DNA of 8,664 nucleotides from Pseudomonadota bacterium. GTDB taxonomy: Bacteria > Pseudomonadota > Alphaproteobacteria > Acetobacterales > Acetobacteraceae. Below are positions 8,200 through 8,664 of this stretch, piece after piece. Positions within the stretch are counted from its first letter, which is position 1; each line of letters opens with the position of its first letter. The notes beneath the pieces are model-generated. The model saw only the letters and a program-made list of their open reading frames with translations, did no database searches and had not been told where the DNA came from. The stretch is taken from positions 1 through 8,664 of the forward strand of contig JAKCCP010000160.1 in assembly GCA_021841985.1 (NCBI GenBank). The letters run 5' to 3'. A program made the translations under genes and the position numbers.

Positions 8200-8664
8200 C
8201 ACCGGCGGCTTTCGAGGTCTTCGCGACCCTGCTCAAATCCCGCTCCGGTCTCGCGATCGGGCCGGACAAGCTCTATCTCCTGGAAACCCGCCTCGCGCCG
8301 CTGCTCCGCGCCCATAATATCGTCGATCTGGAAGCGCTGGCGCTGGCGCTGCGTGGTGGCGGCAATGCCATGCTCGCCGCCGCGGTGGTCGAGGCGATGA
8401 CCACCAACGAGACGTTTTTTTTCCGCGATGACAAGCCGTTCGTGCATTTTCGCGGCCAGGTTCTGCCGCAGCTCGCGGCGTCCCGCCCGCCCGGCGCCGG
8501 GCTCCGTTTCTGGTCGGCGGCGGCGTCCACCGGGCAGGAGGCCTATTCGCTGGCGATGATCGCCGCCGAAGGCCAGGCGCTGCTCGGCGGGCGGCGGGTC
8601 GAGATCGTCGGCACCGATATCGCGCGCGAGCCTCTGGCGCGCGCCCGCGCCGGGCTATACACCC
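8196..8664 (+). CDS. cheR: Chemoreceptor methyltransferase CheR (3' end outside window)
   Basis: The open frame runs from ATG 8196 to the window end and gives 156 residues of a protein that is usually about 270-290. CheR uses S-adenosylmethionine to methylate receptor glutamates, opposing CheB. The N-terminal helical domain ends in TTNETFFFRD, the family's TNExxFFRD signature. The SAM-binding domain begins with RFWSAAASTGQEAYSLAM, matching the usual W-S-A-A-x-S-x-G-x-E-x-Y-S pattern. GTDIA is the second nucleotide-contact strand. Gln replaces the first Glu of the common GEE, a variation I recall from other proteobacterial CheR proteins. The ATG overlaps the cheB TGA as ATGA, implying translational coupling. 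A run of eight T bases lies within the conserved motif. Confidence 0.93.
   Translation, partial: MTPAAFEVFATLLKSRSGLAIGPDKLYLLETRLAPLLRAHNIVDLEALALALRGGGNAMLAAAVVEAMTTNETFFFRDDKPFVHFRGQVLPQLAASRPPGAGLRFWSAAASTGQEAYSLAMIAAEGQALLGGRRVEIVGTDIAREPLARARAGLYT

Overview
The window is a strongly GC-rich stretch with long spurious reading frames opposite the real genes. It looks like an alphaproteobacterium, most plausibly Rhodospirillales or Acetobacteraceae. This is inferred from base composition, from the chemotaxis gene order (hybrid cheA, then cheW, cheY, cheB, cheR) and from the style of intergenic palindromes. No rRNA or other phylogenetic marker is present, so the assignment is tentative.

Left part (1-3455): positions 1-103 hold the downstream flank of a minus-strand gene, with two tight GC-rich hairpins side by side. 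Next come a minus-strand 2-oxoglutarate/Fe(II) dioxygenase-like gene (104-733) and, divergent from it, a ZapE/AFG1-family P-loop ATPase (839-1996). A distinctly AT-rich, palindrome-packed island (about 1997-2147) separates zapE from a convergent minus-strand gene (2148-3455). That gene encodes a phospholipase D/cardiolipin synthase-like protein with a lipoprotein signal peptide and two HKD motifs.

Right part (3555-8664): a tightly packed chemotaxis operon reads rightward from a 99-bp divergent intergenic region. It encodes a hybrid CheA (HPt, dimerisation, ATPase, two CheW-like modules and a C-terminal receiver), CheW, CheY, CheB (TTG start overlapping the cheY stop) and CheR (ATG overlapping the cheB stop, cut by the window end). 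This architecture and order resemble the Che1/F5-type clusters known from Azospirillum brasilense and Rhodospirillum centenum, where CheA1/CheAY also carries a receiver.

How the genes should work together: CheW couples receptors to CheA. CheA autophosphorylates on His44 and can pass phosphate to its own receiver, to CheY (output) and to CheB. CheB (methylesterase) and CheR (methyltransferase) set receptor methylation. No chemoreceptor gene lies in the window, so the receptors must be encoded elsewhere. I saw no CRISPR array, tRNA, rRNA, insertion sequence or phage gene. The most distinctive features are the hybrid CheA, homopolymer tracts at sensitive points of cheA and cheR, and two kinds of probably multicopy intergenic palindrome.
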